From: Pseudomonadota bacterium
GTDB lineage: Bacteria > Pseudomonadota > Gammaproteobacteria > Burkholderiales > Methylophilaceae
Length of the DNA: 64,000 nucleotides
Reading direction: 5' to 3'
NCBI GenBank assembly: GCA_029782295.1
Contig: JAKOVB010000089.1
Location: 310,001-374,000, forward strand
In this document: piece after piece, positions 1-8,453 of the stretch
Numbering within the stretch: the stretch's first letter is position 1
How the letters are laid out: every line of letters starts with the position of its first letter
Notes under the pieces: generated by a model
Told to the model about the DNA's origin: nothing
The model's input: only the letters and a program-made list of their open reading frames with translations
Databases searched by the model: none
Program-made: the position numbers and the translations under genes

Positions 1-190
1 TCTTCGCATTGAACTTGTGGGCATGGGCGACCAGCCGGGCAATATCCGACACGGTGTTTTCCGCGCTGGCACGTGCACCGAAGGACGGACCGCCGATGTA
101 AACGGCGTCCGCGCCGTGATTGACCGCCTCGATGCCGATATCGGCGTTCCGGGCGGGTGCAAGCAGTTCGAGATGGCCTGTTCTGATCAT
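1..190 (-). CDS. rlhA: RlhA-type U32 family protein, N-terminal part (23S rRNA C2501 hydroxylation)
   Basis: Reading leftwards from an ATG at 190, the first 63 codons resemble the N-terminus of peptidase-U32 proteins of the RlhA (YdcP) type: an ELLAPARN segment, then HGADAVYIGGPSFGAR, then a stretch ending in AHAHKFNAK. Members of this family make 5-hydroxycytidine at position 2501 of 23S rRNA. The gene runs off the left edge, so the catalytic cysteines are not visible. The segment fits RlhA better than the shorter TrhP/YegQ branch, but with 63 residues the subgroup is not certain. No strong ribosome-binding site precedes the ATG. Confidence 0.72.
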   Translation of the reverse strand, partial: MIRTGHLELLAPARNADIGIEAVNHGADAVYIGGPSFGARASAENTVSDIARLVAHAHKFNAK

Positions 191-539
191 GGCAGCCTGT
201 TCAAATAAACCTGTAGCCCAGCCCGTGGACCGAGGTAAGCAACGGGCGACGTGTCCTCCAGACAGAAAAAAGGATTGCATCCTTCCCTGCCCAGACTCAC
301 CGCGACACAGTAAATCCGAGTAAATAGGTAATACAAATCAATGAGGTGCGCACTATAGCATAGCGCCTCACCCAATCACAGCGCTGAGAATGCTAAATCA
401 CTTGATTGTTATCGCCTGGACATGGAAAACCGGACCACAACCTCCTGTTGCCAGCCATGATTTACAAGGATAATATTAGTAAAGGGATATACGTTAATAT
501 TTCATAAAAACAAGTGTTGAAGCAGGTTTTGGGGGGAAT
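191..539. other. Intergenic region between divergent rlhA and the TolC-like gene
   Basis: About 350 bases without a supportable gene. The left half must hold the rlhA leader. It contains an imperfect inverted repeat around 341-372 with TGAGG and CCTCA arms. The right part (about 455-520) is much more A+T-rich than its surroundings and is the likely promoter area of the TolC-PhnD-GGDEF operon, but I cannot assign -35 and -10 boxes with confidence. Short open frames here look like chance. Confidence 0.5.
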
Positions 540-1976
540 GTGCAAAATAATGTAAAAATAGCCGAGCTTCTTATCGGTGCGTTCGTTTTTGTGTCCGTCT
601 CCCAAGCCGTTCTTGCCTCAGAAGTTTATGACCAATTGACGCTGAAGCAGGCTGTGGAAGTTGCGCTCGTCAACAATGTCGAGAAATCGATCTCCCTGCA
701 ATCCGCGGCGATTGCCGAAAGCCAGTACCAGGAGGCCTTGTCCGCACGCTGGCCAACCGTCACGATGCAGGGCGGGTTCCAGCATCGCGACGACGCCCCG
801 ACCTTCATCTTCCCCAGCAGCAATATTCCGTTGGGAAATCTGGGGGCAACGTTAGGTGCAGCATTGGGACCTCTTCTCCCACCCGGCGTTTCCATCCCAT
901 CCAACATCACGATTCCCCAGCAGAACGTCAAGCTGATGAACCAGAACACGACGTCGGCTTCCATCCAGCTGATGTACCCGCTCTATACCGGTGGCAAGAT
1001 CAGCAGCCTGATCAGCCAGGCTGGATTCGGCAAGGAAATCGCACAGGAGGAGGTCCGCCGTACCAGTCTGCAGGTAGTGCGGGACGTCAGGCGCTATTAC
1101 TATGCGGCACAACTGACCGAAAAGCTGACCGAGACGGCCCACGACACCATCACGCTGCTGGAAGCCACGCGCGACCTGACCAAAGCCCTCTACGAAGGCG
1201 GTTCCACGACTGTCAACAAGCTGGACTACCTTAAGACCCAGATGGCCGTTTCCTACGCCAAATCGGTCGAGGCGGATTTTGCCGCCCGGCACAAATCCGC
1301 CCTGGCCGCCCTCGTGAACGCCATGGGCCTGCCCTGGGACAGCCAGGTCAAACCGGTCGACGACCTGCGCCCGCCCACCGAAGCCAATCCTGAAATCAGT
1401 GCGCTGGTCAGTCAGGCCCAGTCCTTCAACCCGCAACTGGGGCAACTGAAACTGGCCGTCAAGGTCAGCAACGCCCGTATAGACGAGGCCCGCAGCGGCC
1501 ATCTGCCGCAAGTGGCGATCACTGCCGACGCTACCAAGCTGTGGAATTCCTACGAGGCCGGCCTGGCCAACGATGTCAACAAGACCAGCTGGACCATCGG
1601 CGTCGGCGTGAGCTTGCCACTGTTCGACGGCTGGCGCACCACCAGTCAGGTCAGCACTGCCAAACTGCAGCACGTACAGATGCAGGAAAAGCAGAAACTG
1701 GTGGAGCAAGGGATCGCCGCCCTGGTGAAGAACCTGTTCATCGAGTATGACAGCGCCCGCCAGCAGGTCGACATCTCGGACCAGGCCATCCATACCGCCG
1801 AAGAAAACCGGGAGCTGACTTCACGAGCCTTCCAGCTCGGCGCAAGCAAGCCGCAGGACGTGATCGAGGCTAACATCCTGTACGCCATCATCCAGGGCAA
1901 CCTGCTCCGGGCCCGCCATGACCAGTTGCTGAAACTGGCAGAACTCGATTACGTGCTGGGGACGGAGAGCCAATAA
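540..1976 (+). CDS. TolC-family outer-membrane channel protein
   Basis: A 478-residue outer-membrane efflux protein. A signal peptide occupies about residues 1-26 (ending VLAS), then comes LTLKQAVEVALVNN, the usual first helix of TolC proteins, and two repeated helical/strand halves with a periodic Ala/Gln/Glu pattern. Length matches the family. GTG at 540 is chosen as start because the overlapping ATG at 538 meets a stop after five codons; a G-rich tract at 531-536 could serve as ribosome-binding site. No adaptor or inner-membrane pump lies beside it. The next gene begins three bases after its stop and encodes a PhnD-like binding protein, so this channel may belong to a sensing or secretion unit rather than a classical efflux pump. 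Substrate unknown. Confidence 0.85.
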   Translation: MQNNVKIAELLIGAFVFVSVSQAVLASEVYDQLTLKQAVEVALVNNVEKSISLQSAAIAESQYQEALSARWPTVTMQGGFQHRDDAPTFIFPSSNIPLGNLGATLGAALGPLLPPGVSIPSNITIPQQNVKLMNQNTTSASIQLMYPLYTGGKISSLISQAGFGKEIAQEEVRRTSLQVVRDVRRYYYAAQLTEKLTETAHDTITLLEATRDLTKALYEGGSTTVNKLDYLKTQMAVSYAKSVEADFAARHKSALAALVNAMGLPWDSQVKPVDDLRPPTEANPEISALVSQAQSFNPQLGQLKLAVKVSNARIDEARSGHLPQVAITADATKLWNSYEAGLANDVNKTSWTIGVGVSLPLFDGWRTTSQVSTAKLQHVQMQEKQKLVEQGIAALVKNLFIEYDSARQQVDISDQAIHTAEENRELTSRAFQLGASKPQDVIEANILYAIIQGNLLRARHDQLLKLAELDYVLGTESQ

Positions 1977-1978
1977 CC

Positions 1979-2938
1979 ATGCTTGCCCGCGTAATCGCCC
2001 TCCTGCTCACCCCAATGCTGTTGATCGGCACGGGGCAGACTTTCGCCGCCCCTGCAGAAAAAAGGGAAAAATCCCTGATCATCATGGGCGGAAGCGCATT
2101 GGGCCTGCGCAATTCCACTAAGCAGGATGCCGAGATCGCTTTCAACGCCGTGCTCGACGAAACCATCCTCAATCCCGACATGAAAATCCATGTCAGCGTT
2201 TTCGAGACTACCGAGGAGCTCTATGCAGCGTTCGACAGAGGCGACATCGACGGCATCTTCGGCTCCCCTCTCGAATACCAGGCCAGGATGGATCAGCTTG
2301 GACCCGAAACCATGGCGCTGTATTACAAGAATGGCGGGATCAAACAGAGCTACGTCCTGATCGGCCGCCGTAACGAGCATGCGCCCCAACTTAGCGAGTT
2401 GAGAAACAGGAAATTGACCCTGGCAAAGTTCCAGGATGTCGAAGCGCTTTACCTGAATACCCTGCTGCTCAGGAACCAGCTGCCGGAAATTCAGGGGTTT
2501 TTCTCCGAACGCCTCGATGCCAAAAATTCGAACATCGCCATCATGGATGTATTCTTTGGCAAATCCGATGCCACAGTTGTCCGCGAAAGCGAATTCCTGA
2601 CCGCGGTCGAACTGAATCCGCAGATTGGCCAGAAACTTGCCATCCTGGACAAATCCCCCCCCTATATCCCCGCCGTAGGCGGGGTTCGTAAAACCGTGGA
2701 TCGGGAAAAAATCAAAACCCTGATGCAGGATATCGAGAAGATTACCGCATCCAGCAAGGGGGCTAAAATCCTGACGCTGACCCAGGCAACGTCGATCGAA
2801 ACCATCTCCCGGGATGAAATGCGGAGCGTGTTCGATCTGATCAAAGAATATGAATCGCTAAAGAAATCCGGCACTCCGAAAACGCTTGCCACGGAACAGC
2901 CCAAACCCAGAACAAGAGATAAGCGACATGCGCCATAA
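1979..2938 (+). CDS. PhnD-like periplasmic substrate-binding protein
   Basis: A 319-residue protein with a signal peptide (about residues 1-23, ending TFAA) and the fold signature of phosphonate/phosphate-type binding proteins: a beta strand SLIIMGGSALG, then GDIDGIFGSPLEYQ in the first lobe, and a C-terminal helix followed by a basic, proline-rich tail. There is no lipobox, so it should be soluble in the periplasm. No ABC permease or ATPase is nearby. Its 3' end overlaps by 11 bases a membrane GGDEF-EAL gene whose sensor region faces the periplasm. I infer that it presents a ligand to that protein, as NspS does to MbaA in Vibrio cholerae. The ligand cannot be read from the sequence. Confidence 0.75.
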   Translation: MLARVIALLLTPMLLIGTGQTFAAPAEKREKSLIIMGGSALGLRNSTKQDAEIAFNAVLDETILNPDMKIHVSVFETTEELYAAFDRGDIDGIFGSPLEYQARMDQLGPETMALYYKNGGIKQSYVLIGRRNEHAPQLSELRNRKLTLAKFQDVEALYLNTLLLRNQLPEIQGFFSERLDAKNSNIAIMDVFFGKSDATVVRESEFLTAVELNPQIGQKLAILDKSPPYIPAVGGVRKTVDREKIKTLMQDIEKITASSKGAKILTLTQATSIETISRDEMRSVFDLIKEYESLKKSGTPKTLATEQPKPRTRDKRHAP

Positions 2939-5405
2939 TCTTTTCTCCGGGATATTCGGGCACTTTTTCCTGCGCGTCAGCCTGACCCAGACTCTCATCG
3001 GAGTCCTGCTGCTCAGTGTCGTGCTGCCCGTGTTCAACCACTTCTCGGACAAAATGGCTGTCGAGCAGGGCCGTACCTTCGCCAACAGCACCCTGGCCGC
3101 CACGATCGATGCCCTGTACAAGGACGATTACGGCCAGATCGTCGACTATTGCATGGGGGTGATGAAAAACACCCCGAATGTGGAATACATCAATTTCGTC
3201 AATCAATCAGGCGAAGAACTCGCCATCACTAAGAACAGCTGGCAACTGAAGAATGCCTCCAGCGCCCCTGGAAAAGCGCTTAGGGAAGACAGCGTGACGA
3301 TCCGGCCAGCGCAGGAAGCAGCGTCAGGCATCCTGCAACAGTTATATTTTCTCCCCCAGAAAAGTTTTGAATTCGAGCGTCCCATCATTATCAGCGGCAA
3401 GGAATGGGGTTCCGTACGGATCGGATTTTCTAAAGCGGCCTACTATGACAGCATCCATTCCTTTTACTGGACGGTTTCGTTGCTGACCTTGACCTCCCTT
3501 CTGCTCTCCCTGTTCCTGTTCCTGATTTCATCCGCTCGCATTCGCCGCCAGATCGACACCTTTGCGGGTGTCGCAGGCCAGCTTGCGGAAGGCGAGTTGA
3601 ATGTCACAGCCTCGGAGAAGGCCATCGGCGAGATTGGCGTGCTGGGCAAGGCGATCAACAAGATGTCTTCCATGTTGCGGGCCAGAATCCGGGAACGTGA
3701 CCTGGCCGAACAGGAACTCAAGATCGCCGCCACGGCATTCGAATCCCAGGAAGGGATTCTGGTCACGGATGCCCATGTCAAAACCCTCAGGGTCAACCAG
3801 GCATTCACGAACGTGACCGGTTATGAAGCCATGGATGTCATCGGCCAGAACCCCAGCATGCTGAGTTCCGGCCGCCATGATGCTGCGTTCTACGAAGCCA
3901 TGTGGGAAAGCATCAATACCCAGGGGGCATGGGAAGGCGAAATCTGGAACCGTCGCAAGAACGGTGAAATCTATCCCCAGCATGTGAACATCACGGCCGT
4001 CAGGAATGCGGATGGCGTGATCACGAATTACGTAGCCTCGATGATGGATATCACGCAGTCCAAGGCCGCCGCCGCCAAGATCGAGCAATTGGCCTTCTAT
4101 GACCCGCTGACCAACCTGCCGAACCGGCGCCTGCTGCTGGACCGGCTGCAACAGGCGCAGGCGGCCAGCACACGCAGCGGCAAGATGGGGGCGCTGCTGT
4201 TTCTGGACCTGGATAACTTCAAAACCCTCAACGATACCTTGGGACACGACACCGGTGACGAGCTATTGCGCCAGGTCGGATCAAGACTCACAGCTTGTGT
4301 CCGCAGGGAAGACACCGTTTCCAGACTGGGCGGGGATGAATTCGTGGTCATGCTGGAGGACCTCAGCGAGACCCCCATGGAAGCCGCATCCCAGGTCGAA
4401 ATCATCGGGCATAACATCCTGACCGCACTCAACAAGCCCTACAAACTGGGGACCAACTCGCACTCCAGCACACCCAGTATCGGCATCACGCTATTCAAGG
4501 GACTGGAACAAGGGATCGACGAACTCTTGAAGCAAGCGGACATCGCGATGTACCAGGCCAAAAAATCCGGCCGTAATGCGATGCGCTTTTTCGATCCGAA
4601 AATGCAGGCCAGCATCGACAGCCGGGCCGCGCTCGAAGCGGATCTCAGGCTGGCGATCACCAAGGGGCAGCTTCGACTCCATTACCAGATTCAGGTCAAT
4701 GGCAATGGGAAAGTGTTCGGTGCGGAGGGGCTTATTCGCTGGGCGCACCCCACTCTGGGTATGTTGCTTCCCAACCAGTTCATCCCGCTTGCGGAAGAAA
4801 CCGGCCTGATCAACCCGATCGGCCAGTGGGTGCTGGAAACCGCTTGCGCCCAACTTGCCGCCTGGCAGCAAAGTCCTATCACCCGGCACCTGAGCCTGTC
4901 GCTGAATGTCAGCCCCAAGCAGTTCCATCAGTTGAACTTCGCCGAACGGGTACGCGCCGCCTTGCAGGCGAACATGATCGAGCCCAGTCTGCTCAAACTC
5001 GAACTGACGGAAAGCATCCTGCTCGAGGACATGGAAGGCACAATCGAGATCATGAATGCGTTATCCGATCTCGGCGTCGGCTTCTCGCTCGACGACTTCG
5101 GGACCGGCTACTCCTCGCTCCAATACCTGAAACGCCTGCCGCTGACCCAGCTCAAGATCGACAAGTCCTTCGTCCACGATATCTCGACCAACCAGAATGA
5201 CAGGGCTATCGTTTCCACCATCATCGCGATGGCGAAAGGCATGCAGATCGGCGTCATCGCCGAAGGGGTGGAGTCGGAGGAGCAACGGGAACTGCTGATG
5301 GAAAGCGGTTGCCACCAGTTCCAGGGTTATCTGTTCGGCAAGCCGGTCAATATCCAGCAGCTCGAGGAGTTCATTACACAAACCAATGACGAGTCCGTTT
5401 GCTGA
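2928..5405 (+). CDS. Membrane GGDEF-EAL protein with HAMP and PAS (c-di-GMP turnover)
   Basis: About 825 residues. TM1 at about 17-37, a periplasmic domain to about 170, TM2 at about 171-194, HAMP, PAS (about 262-380, with the WNRRKNGE segment), GGDEF (about 385-560) and EAL (about 570-815). The cyclase site RLGGDEF is intact and preceded by an RxxD inhibitory site (RRED). The EAL motif reads EGL, but NVSPKQF, LELTES, DDFGTG, LKID and AEGVE are all present, so phosphodiesterase activity is plausible. An ATG at 2886 in the same frame lies deep within the upstream gene; ATG 2928 overlaps that gene's stop and is preferred. The close coupling suggests control by the PhnD-like protein. Confidence 0.85.
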   Translation: MRHNLFSGIFGHFFLRVSLTQTLIGVLLLSVVLPVFNHFSDKMAVEQGRTFANSTLAATIDALYKDDYGQIVDYCMGVMKNTPNVEYINFVNQSGEELAITKNSWQLKNASSAPGKALREDSVTIRPAQEAASGILQQLYFLPQKSFEFERPIIISGKEWGSVRIGFSKAAYYDSIHSFYWTVSLLTLTSLLLSLFLFLISSARIRRQIDTFAGVAGQLAEGELNVTASEKAIGEIGVLGKAINKMSSMLRARIRERDLAEQELKIAATAFESQEGILVTDAHVKTLRVNQAFTNVTGYEAMDVIGQNPSMLSSGRHDAAFYEAMWESINTQGAWEGEIWNRRKNGEIYPQHVNITAVRNADGVITNYVASMMDITQSKAAAAKIEQLAFYDPLTNLPNRRLLLDRLQQAQAASTRSGKMGALLFLDLDNFKTLNDTLGHDTGDELLRQVGSRLTACVRREDTVSRLGGDEFVVMLEDLSETPMEAASQVEIIGHNILTALNKPYKLGTNSHSSTPSIGITLFKGLEQGIDELLKQADIAMYQAKKSGRNAMRFFDPKMQASIDSRAALEADLRLAITKGQLRLHYQIQVNGNGKVFGAEGLIRWAHPTLGMLLPNQFIPLAEETGLINPIGQWVLETACAQLAAWQQSPITRHLSLSLNVSPKQFHQLNFAERVRAALQANMIEPSLLKLELTESILLEDMEGTIEIMNALSDLGVGFSLDDFGTGYSSLQYLKRLPLTQLKIDKSFVHDISTNQNDRAIVSTIIAMAKGMQIGVIAEGVESEEQRELLMESGCHQFQGYLFGKPVNIQQLEEFITQTNDESVC

Positions 5406-5420
5406 CCCCGCACAAAAGCG

Positions 5421-6203
5421 CTATTTCCTGACATCCCAGCGATCGCGCAACTGATCGCCCAGCACGTTCACCGCCAGCACCAGCGACATCAGGCTCAGCC
5501 CCACAGCCAGCACATAGTGCGGTGCCACGAGAAGATAGCGCACTCCGTCGCGCAGCATCGATCCCCAGGAAGCTTCCGGCGCCTGGATACCGAGGCCGAG
5601 GAAAGACAGACTGGCCTCGGCGATCACCAGCCCTGCAACGCTGAAGGTCACTTCCACCAGCAACGGCGCCGCCAGCAAAGGAAGCATGTGGCGTAGGAGA
5701 ATGCGCATGGTGGACGCGCCCAGAGACTGCGCGGCTAGGACATGCTGTCGATCGCGCAGGGACAGGGCCTGCGCCCTCGTCAGGCGGGCATAGCCGACCC
5801 AGGAGGTCAGGCACAGCGCCATGATCAGATTATCGAGGCCCGGACCGAGGACGGCCGCGAAGGCAATAGCCAGCAGAATGCCGGGGAAAGCCAGGAAGAC
5901 ATCGGTGACCCGCATCAACAACCGGTCCGACCATCCGCCGAAATACCCGGCCAGCAGCCCCAGCGCCGTCCCTACGGTCATGGTCACCGCAGTCACGACC
6001 GCGGCCACGGTCAGCGACACCCCTGCACCGGCCAGCAAGCGTGCCAGAATATCGCGCCCGAGGTCGTCATGTCCGAGCCAGGCGTGGACACCGGGTGGCG
6101 ACAGAATCTCGCCGAGTTCGATCCGGTTGGGGGCCAGTCCGAGAAACGGCGCTGCCAGGGCAGCACTCAACCAGCACAGCAAAATCACATGCGGCAGCCT
6201 CAT
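5421..6203 (-). CDS. DppC-type ABC transporter permease
   Basis: A 260-residue inner-membrane permease of the dipeptide/oligopeptide/nickel importer family. It has about six hydrophobic segments, the LGHDDLGRDILAR motif typical of DppC/OppC N-termini, and the EAA loop AAQSLGASTMRILLRHMLP that docks on the ATPase. Its start overlaps the end of the DppB-like gene by four bases (ATGA). It is the last gene of the minus-strand run and faces the GGDEF-EAL gene across only 15 bases. No DppD/DppF ATPase gene follows, so the ATPase must be shared or encoded elsewhere. Confidence 0.88.
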   Translation of the reverse strand: MRLPHVILLCWLSAALAAPFLGLAPNRIELGEILSPPGVHAWLGHDDLGRDILARLLAGAGVSLTVAAVVTAVTMTVGTALGLLAGYFGGWSDRLLMRVTDVFLAFPGILLAIAFAAVLGPGLDNLIMALCLTSWVGYARLTRAQALSLRDRQHVLAAQSLGASTMRILLRHMLPLLAAPLLVEVTFSVAGLVIAEASLSFLGLGIQAPEASWGSMLRDGVRYLLVAPHYVLAVGLSLMSLVLAVNVLGDQLRDRWDVRK

Positions 6204-7117
6204 GTGGTCAACCTGATGCGCGGATCGATACGACTGTAGACGGCGTCGGTCAACTGGTTGACCATCACATAGACCAGCGCGATCACCAGGACACAGGCCT
6301 GCGTTACCGGGTAGTCGCGTTTTTCGATGGACTCCACCAGCAGACGTCCGATCCCATCCCAGCCGAACACGGTTTCGGTGATCACCGCACCCGCCAGCAG
6401 CGAGCCCAGTTGCAGCCCGATCACCGTAACCACAGGCAGAAGCGCGGCACGCAGCGCGTGACGCAGGATCACGCTCCTCTCAGGCAGGCCTTTGGCACGG
6501 GCCGTACGCACAAAATCTTCGTTCAACACTTCCAGCAGGCTGGCACGCGTCATGCGGGTCAGGATGGCCGTCAGGCCGCAGGCAAGGGTCATGGCTGGCA
6601 GGAGGATAGCGCCCTGCCCTTCCATGCCGCTCACCGGCAGCCAGCCCAGCCAGAGTGCGAATACCAGCATCAGCAACGGGCCTAGCCAGAAATGCGGCAT
6701 CGCGGACAACGTCAGTGCCGTCAGCGTGGCCAGGCGATCCGGCCATCGCGCCCGCCGCAGCGCGGCCACGATCCCGAGCGGAACGCCGATCGACACCGCC
6801 ATCAGCAACGACAGCACGGCCAGCCTGGCAGTTGCCGGAAGACGTTCTGCCAGCAGTCCCGCGATCGGTGCATGGGTGTGGATGGAGTGACCGAAATCGC
6901 CTTGGGCAAGACGGCCGAGATAGTGGGAAAACTGGACTGGCAAAGGCCGGTCCAGACCCAGCTCGGCCCGCAGCGCCATCCGGTCAGCCCCGGACGCGGA
7001 CTCGCCCAGCATCACCTCGACCGGATCCCCGGGTACCAGATGCACCAGCAGAAATGTCAACAACAGAACACCAAAAACCGTGGGGATGATACCCGCCACA
7101 CGCTTTAACAACGGCAT
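6200..7117 (-). CDS. DppB-type ABC transporter permease
   Basis: A 305-residue permease with the DppB/OppB hallmarks: N-terminal TM helix, then LVHLVPGDPVEVMLGE, the LGLDRPLPVQF segment and the EAA loop VRTARAKGLPERSVILRHALR. It should pair with the DppC-like protein to form the membrane channel of a peptide-type importer. Its first base coincides with the last base of the upstream membrane-protein gene, which suggests coupled translation. The substrate is unknown; the L,D-transpeptidase gene upstream makes murein peptides an attractive but unproved candidate. Confidence 0.88.
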   Translation of the reverse strand: MPLLKRVAGIIPTVFGVLLLTFLLVHLVPGDPVEVMLGESASGADRMALRAELGLDRPLPVQFSHYLGRLAQGDFGHSIHTHAPIAGLLAERLPATARLAVLSLLMAVSIGVPLGIVAALRRARWPDRLATLTALTLSAMPHFWLGPLLMLVFALWLGWLPVSGMEGQGAILLPAMTLACGLTAILTRMTRASLLEVLNEDFVRTARAKGLPERSVILRHALRAALLPVVTVIGLQLGSLLAGAVITETVFGWDGIGRLLVESIEKRDYPVTQACVLVIALVYVMVNQLTDAVYSRIDPRIRLTT

Positions 7118-7587
7118 CAGGGGGCATCCTGTTTATCGAAGGCCGTTTTACCGCGGAGTACACGAAACAGCGACCACACCAGAATCCAGTCCATCAAGAT
7201 CGCAAAAAAACCGAAAACCATACGACCGGTCGACTCCCCCGTCGCGTTGATCGACGAAACACCCAACCCGCTGACCGACGACGAAAAATGACGCTCGCCT
7301 GCGCCGAAAGCAATCCAGTTAAACGGCGAGGCCAGCATCAATACAAAAAACCAGACCACGATATTGCGCAGCGTATCGACGCCCTCGCGCCCGACCAGGA
7401 ACACCAGCACCCCGCCCAGGTTAAACACCATTCCGGCAGATCCCAGCACCCACAAGGGTGCATGCACGCTACCAGGTTTGGTCTTGACCAGGCCGAATGC
7501 CATGGCCAGGATAAACATGCCGAAAAATAGGAAAACAGCCGCCATCCAGAGTCGCTGGGTGGGTGTCAGTTCACGATGCGATGCCAT
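7117..7587 (-). CDS. Conserved-looking four-helix membrane protein, function unknown
   Basis: A 156-residue protein with about four hydrophobic segments (about residues 12-33, 43-63, 74-94 and 123-145) and a short hydrophilic connection of about 25 residues with many Ser and Gly before the last helix. I do not recognise the family. It lies between the L,D-transpeptidase gene (two-base gap) and the DppB-like permease (one-base overlap), so it is very probably cotranscribed with both. Position alone does not show that it is part of the transporter. Confidence 0.65.
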   Translation of the reverse strand: MASHRELTPTQRLWMAAVFLFFGMFILAMAFGLVKTKPGSVHAPLWVLGSAGMVFNLGGVLVFLVGREGVDTLRNIVVWFFVLMLASPFNWIAFGAGERHFSSSVSGLGVSSINATGESTGRMVFGFFAILMDWILVWSLFRVLRGKTAFDKQDAP

Positions 7588-7589
7588 GC

Positions 7590-8069
7590 CTATTCCTCGA
7601 TGATGACAGTCGTACCCACCGGCACCCGATCAAACAGGTCAATCACATCGGCATTGCGCATGCGGATGCAACCATGCGACAGCGGCACGCCCATGGGCTC
7701 GGTATCCGGCGTGCCGTGGATGTAGATATAGCGCTGCATCGTGTCACAGTCACCGAGGCGGTTGACACCGCGCTCACAGCCGGACAGCCAGAGGATGCGC
7801 GTGAGGATCCAGTCGCGGTCGGGAAAAGCCTCCGCCAGCGCGGGGCTCCAAATTTCACCAGTCGGACGTCGGCCGACGAAGACCGCCCCGAAAGCCTGAC
7901 CTTCGCCAATTTTTGCGCGGATCACATGCCTGCCACGCGGCGTGCAGCCGCTCCCCTTCTTCTCCCCGGCCCCGTTCAGCGCGGTCGAGACCGGGTATTC
8001 ACATAGCAGGGTGCCCTCTGCATCCAGCAGGTGCAAGCGTTGCTTCGCAATGGAGATGATCAGGGGCAA
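7590..8069 (-). CDS. L,D-transpeptidase (YkuD family)
   Basis: A 159-residue single-domain YkuD protein. The catalytic signature is complete: HGTPD, then SHGCIRM with the nucleophilic Cys, followed by the DVIDLFDRV segment. These enzymes use a cysteine to form 3-3 cross-links in peptidoglycan or to attach lipoproteins to it. The reading begins MPLIISIAKQRLHL with no evident signal peptide, so either it is exported by another route, the annotated start misses an upstream leader, or it acts in the cytoplasm like LdcA-type recycling enzymes. It lies in a run with peptide-transporter genes, which suits cell-wall peptide recycling. Confidence 0.85.
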   Translation of the reverse strand: MPLIISIAKQRLHLLDAEGTLLCEYPVSTALNGAGEKKGSGCTPRGRHVIRAKIGEGQAFGAVFVGRRPTGEIWSPALAEAFPDRDWILTRILWLSGCERGVNRLGDCDTMQRYIYIHGTPDTEPMGVPLSHGCIRMRNADVIDLFDRVPVGTTVIIEE

Positions 8070-8074
8070 GGTGT

Positions 8075-8449
8075 TTACTTGACCGCCGAGAACTCGAGAG
8101 CGTTGCCGTCAGGGTCACGACAGAATACCGCAGCGCGCCCGGACATGCTCATGGTGTAGGGAACGCCGGCTTTTTCCAGTTCGGCGCGCACCGGCTCGAC
8201 GTCATCCACGGAGAAAGCGATGTGAATATCGCGGCCACCGTGTTCCGGATGGACAATCTCCGTGTAAGGGTTGGGCACGACCATCAGGTGGACCTGATTG
8301 TCGCCGATATCGTACCAAACGCCTTCGAAACTGAAGTTGGGACGGCCGGGGTTGGGCTTGAAACCGAGCAGCCCCTCGTAAAAGGCACGTGAACGCTCAA
8401 GGTTGGAGATAATGAGCCCGGTATGCATGAGGCGATTGATTTTGATCAT
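8075..8449 (-). CDS. VOC (glyoxalase/bleomycin-resistance) superfamily protein
   Basis: A 124-residue protein with two beta-alpha-beta-beta-beta modules. Candidate metal ligands sit at the expected places: His in MHTGLIISNLERS, His in GRDIHIAF and Glu in GNALEFSAVK. The sequence SRAFYEGLLGFKP is characteristic. The family includes glyoxalase I, dioxygenases and fosfomycin or bleomycin resistance proteins; this short member cannot be placed further. It lies between the DppA-like lipoprotein gene (four-base gap) and the L,D-transpeptidase gene (five-base gap). Confidence 0.8.
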   Translation of the reverse strand: MIKINRLMHTGLIISNLERSRAFYEGLLGFKPNPGRPNFSFEGVWYDIGDNQVHLMVVPNPYTEIVHPEHGGRDIHIAFSVDDVEPVRAELEKAGVPYTMSMSGRAAVFCRDPDGNALEFSAVK

Positions 8450-8453
8450 GTAG

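Noticed and set aside
852-1793. A 313-codon open frame antisense to the TolC-like gene
   Set aside because: It is a shadow of a high-G+C coding region; composition and lack of any family signal argue against a gene.
2655-2662. Run of eight C in the PhnD-like gene (similar runs at about 23291 and 58825)
   Set aside because: Runs of this length also occur in conserved housekeeping-like coding sequence (feoB) here, so they look like codon composition rather than regulated tracts.
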